Part shown: positions 63,262-64,000 of the stretch, one piece after another
How the letters are laid out: every line of letters begins with the position of its first letter
How positions within the stretch are numbered: position 1 is the first letter of the stretch
Assembly (NCBI RefSeq): GCF_000332275.1
Contig: NZ_CM001776.1
Location: 4,586,008 to 4,650,007 of the forward strand
Source: Synechococcus sp. PCC 7336
GTDB lineage: Bacteria; Cyanobacteriota; Cyanobacteriia; Thermostichales; PCC-7336
Direction: 5' to 3'
Length of the DNA: 64,000 nucleotides
Made by a program: the position numbers and the translations under genes
Notes under the pieces: generated by a model
What the model was told of the DNA's origin: nothing
The model's database searches: none
What the model saw: the letters and a program-made list of their open reading frames with translations, nothing else

Positions 63262-64000
63262 ATGACTGTCCCAATCAGGCGCAGGGCATTGACCGTTCAA
63301 CCCATTCAAAAGCTACTGATCGCCAATCGTGGCGAAATCGCCCTTCGCATCATTCGCACCTGCGCCGAACTGGGAATCGCCACCGTTGCCGTCTATTCCA
63401 CTGCCGATCGCGACTCCCTTCCCGTCCAACTGGCCGACGAAGCCGTCTGCGTGGGCGAGCCCCCCAGCAACCGCAGCTACCTCAACATCCCTAACATTAT
63501 CTCCGCCGCCCTCACCACCGGAGCTGACGCCATCCACCCCGGCTACGGCTTCTTAGCCGAAAACGCCCGCTTCGCCGAAATATGCGCCGATCACAACATC
63601 ACCTTTGTGGGGCCGCGCCCGGAAAACATTCGCAACATGGGAGACAAAGCCACCGCCCGCGCCACCATGCAGGCCGCCAAAGTACCCACCGTCCCCGGCA
63701 GCCCCGGCCTGATTGAATCGGACAAAGCGGCGATCGCCACTGCAGAAGCGATTGGCTACCCCGTCATCATCAAAGCCACCGCAGGCGGCGGCGGTCGCGG
63801 TATGCGGGTGGCCTGGAGTGCCGACGACCTGCTGGGCATGATGCGCACTGCCCAAGGGGAAGCCGAAGCCGCCTTTGGCAATGGGGGCGTCTACATCGAA
63901 AAATTTGTCGAAAACCCCCGCCACATCGAATTTCAAATTTTGAGCGACAGCTACGGCAACGCCATTCACCTGCACGAGCGGGACTGCTCCATCCAACGCC
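63262..64000 (+). CDS. accC: Biotin carboxylase subunit of acetyl-CoA carboxylase, 3' end outside window
   Basis: The frame is open to the right edge, about 246 residues. AccC carboxylates biotin on AccB in fatty acid synthesis. It has [34 protein letters not shown], the ATP-grasp glycine loop [14 protein letters not shown] and ends in [15 protein letters not shown] 63262 gives an N-terminus about 9-12 residues longer than usual; TTG 63289 is an alternative. Confidence 0.96.
   Translation, partial: MTVPIRRRALTVQPIQKLLIANRGEIALRIIRTCAELGIATVAVYSTADRDSLPVQLADEAVCVGEPPSNRSYLNIPNIISAALTTGADAIHPGYGFLAENARFAEICADHNITFVGPRPENIRNMGDKATARATMQAAKVPTVPGSPGLIESDKAAIATAEAIGYPVIIKATAGGGGRGMRVAWSADDLLGMMRTAQGEAEAAFGNGGVYIEKFVENPRHIEFQILSDSYGNAIHLHERDCSIQR

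Noticed and set aside
1-64000. CRISPR arrays.
   Set aside because: No regularly spaced repeats of 25-40 bp with unique spacers and no cas genes; all tandem repeats seen are contiguous or have similar inter-repeat DNA.

Overview
The window is a 64-kb piece of a cyanobacterial chromosome. The evidence is a dense scatter of the HIP1 octamer GCGATCGC in genes and spacers, SLH-OprB type porins, a PipX homologue, an Asr1405/Asl0597-type small protein, a PEP-CTERM protein and an lpxC-fabZ-lpxA-lpxB operon. The species cannot be named from the sequence alone.

Layout. 0-4.5 kb: VOC-family protein (cut by the left edge), DUF1838 protein, leuCD and a small DUF202 membrane protein. 4.8-16.7 kb: a surface-protein region with a 2451-aa inverse autotransporter carrying a beta-helix passenger, a PEP-CTERM protein, and a 1107-aa RTX/cadherin-like/beta-helix protein whose C-terminal third is homologous to that of the autotransporter. 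16.9-19.5 kb: a minus-strand cluster of three phage-tail-collar paralogues, a GNAT acetyltransferase and a DUF6916 protein. 20.5-28.7 kb: an iron-handling region with two SLH porins, imelysin, a di-haem oxidoreductase, Dps and a PKHD-hydroxylase remnant. The three main transcription units share the motif TTTACTCTTA about 95-100 bp before their start codons. A perfect CRP-type palindrome lies upstream of dps.

28.8-48.8 kb is mostly housekeeping: thioredoxin-like ferredoxin, signal peptidase I, the lipid A operon, tRNA-Leu(CAA), moaA, pipX, a double-domain 6-pyruvoyl-tetrahydropterin synthase-like protein, two secreted proteins of unknown function, an alpha/beta hydrolase, a tandem array of three terminator-like units each with the same 8-codon mini-ORF, an EI24 protein, tRNA-Gly(CCC), tldD, a HAD phosphatase, an MFS transporter and a site-2 protease.

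49.2-59.5 kb is a rearranged accessory zone. The 3' end of mfd occurs three times: a short decayed copy, an 833-bp near-identical copy, and the intact gene. The blocks between copies hold pyrC, and then a coiled-coil protein, two small unknown proteins, a dead IS630 transposase and a Fic protein with palindromic repeats over its promoter. 59.5-63.2 kb carries an overlapping AlbA_2/ParA gene pair, a MerF/CopZ-like metal pair, and truncated remnants of a VapC-type PIN toxin (with its intact putative antitoxin gene) and a DJ-1/PfpI protein. accC runs off the right edge.

The most unusual items are the shared beta-helix tail on two different secretion scaffolds beside the collar cluster, the tandem mini-ORF/terminator array, the repeated capture of mfd 3' ends, the Fic operator array and the AlbA_2-ParA pair. 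Function for these is inferred from sequence and context only.
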